From Gammaproteobacteria bacterium (GTDB lineage: Bacteria > Pseudomonadota > Gammaproteobacteria > SZUA-229), in contig JAPHRO010000016.1 of the NCBI GenBank assembly GCA_026195895.1, positions 1 through 52,067 on the forward strand: DNA of 52,067 bases, written 5' to 3'. Shown here piece by piece: positions 51,599-52,067 of this stretch (position 1 is the first letter of the stretch; every line of letters begins with the position of its first letter). Made by a program: the position numbers and the translations under genes. The notes below the pieces were generated by a model, which worked only from the letters and a program-made list of their open reading frames with translations, searched no databases and was not told the DNA's origin.

Positions 51599-51910
51599 TT
51601 ATAACGCTTCCTTCGTTCTTATTCTGTAAACAGCCTCTAGAGGAGCGACCATCACAATACCTCCACCCAATTTCCCTACGTATGCTGCATCCATAATTCC
51701 ATTTACTATTTCTTCTGCTCTTTCCGCTTCTATAATGACTTCAACTCGTGCGTGCTCACTCATACAGTCACCAAAATATGAATTACGTGTTTCTCCAAAC
51801 CCCTCAGTCGTAGATATACACATACCAGGAACATTCATATGCTTAAGTCTTTCTTCGACGTCTTCAACCTTAAGCACGCTAATAATGGCTGTAATCTTTT
51901 TATACTTCAT
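51599..51910 (-). CDS. PII-like signalling protein
   Basis: 103 residues from ATG at 51910 with GGAG seven bases upstream; a longer frame from 51940 is less likely. The ferredoxin-like PII fold is seen in KKITAIISVLKVEDVEERLKHMNVPGMCISTTEGFGETRN, a T loop (SYFGDCMSEHARVEVII) without the uridylylated Tyr context of GlnB, and DAAYVGKLGGGIVMVAPLEAVYRIRTKEAL matching the B and C loops. Divergent PII-like proteins bind adenine nucleotides and control transporters. It starts 125 bp upstream of the antiporter, its probable target. Confidence 0.9.
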   Translation of the reverse strand: MKYKKITAIISVLKVEDVEERLKHMNVPGMCISTTEGFGETRNSYFGDCMSEHARVEVIIEAERAEEIVNGIMDAAYVGKLGGGIVMVAPLEAVYRIRTKEAL

Positions 51911-52010
51911 GACAACTCCAATAGACAATACCGACACCAATAAACTCTAATAAATACAGAACCACTCATTAACAATCGTAATTCATTAATTATCAGGGCC
52001 GGAAAAATAT

Positions 52011-52036
52011 AAAGCGGGATATTTTCCCGCTTTATA
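52011..52036 (-). terminator. terminator hairpin at the right edge
   Basis: AAAGCGGGA pairs with TCCCGCTTT, extended by flanking TAT/ATA, around a five-base loop. At 52046-52067 on the minus strand the last codons read WEEYDQ and a TAG, which may be the end of a gene lying outside the window that this hairpin serves. Confidence 0.65.
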
Positions 52037-52067
52037 TTTATTTACCTATTGATCATATTCTTCCCAA

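Overview
The window looks like chromosome from a metabolically flexible gammaproteobacterium, probably chemolithotrophic or sulfur/hydrogen-oxidising. This rests on gene families only: an OmpR/EnvZ pair, a YedK-UmuDC block, RsgA, exonuclease I, an Mla-type lipid transporter, many c-type cytochromes, a [NiFe]-hydrogenase small subunit, CbbQ/CbbO without RuBisCO, and a Tat-exported copper-storage protein. No rRNA, intact tRNA, CRISPR array or intact transposon was seen.

Layout. 1-8.8 kb: a conserved hypothetical cut by the window edge, an OprO/P-like porin, a periplasmic binding protein with a hybrid histidine kinase, an orphan hydrogenase small subunit with a C-terminal c-heme motif plus an EF-hand protein, and a frameshifted TatT-type lipoprotein. 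9-13.6 kb: cbbQ-cbbO and sbcB. 13.6-17.8 kb: a NapA-like molybdoenzyme, a tetraheme cytochrome and an FNR-like regulator with an atypical cysteine pattern. 18-21.8 kb: small secreted and membrane proteins, two cytochrome c'-like proteins and a FadL porin. 21.9-25.2 kb: an OmpR/EnvZ-type system with a perfect palindrome at its promoter, then a structured leader in front of rsgA. 25.4-32.1 kb: the Csp1-like protein and a seven-gene run joining a PP2C phosphatase, an RsbW-like kinase and a STAS protein to MlaE/F/D and a lipoprotein. 32.2-37.4 kb: an AEC transporter and MoxR-DUF58-transglutaminase. 37.5-42.6 kb: an SCP2-like protein, an EEP lipoprotein with DUF5329, SRAP and umuDC.

At about 42.9-43.0 kb there is a 21-bp tRNA-Ser 3' end, including CCA, followed on the same strand by a rho-independent terminator, with no tRNA body. 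This is the expected scar of a tRNA-targeting integrative element. To its right lie a RelBE-type toxin-antitoxin pair and a one-strand copper/metal resistance block: DUF2231, CopG/DUF411, cytochrome c, CopB, CopA, a Cys/Met-rich protein, a small membrane protein, a YHS protein, an isoprenylcysteine-methyltransferase-like protein, a CPA2 antiporter and a PII-like protein. The block reaches the right end of the window.

Most promising for new biology: the phosphatase-kinase-STAS partner switch fused to a phospholipid transport operon, which suggests phosphorylation control of an Mla-type pump; the orphan heme-bearing hydrogenase small subunit; the NapA-like enzyme with its own tetraheme partner and atypical FNR; and the copper island boundary.
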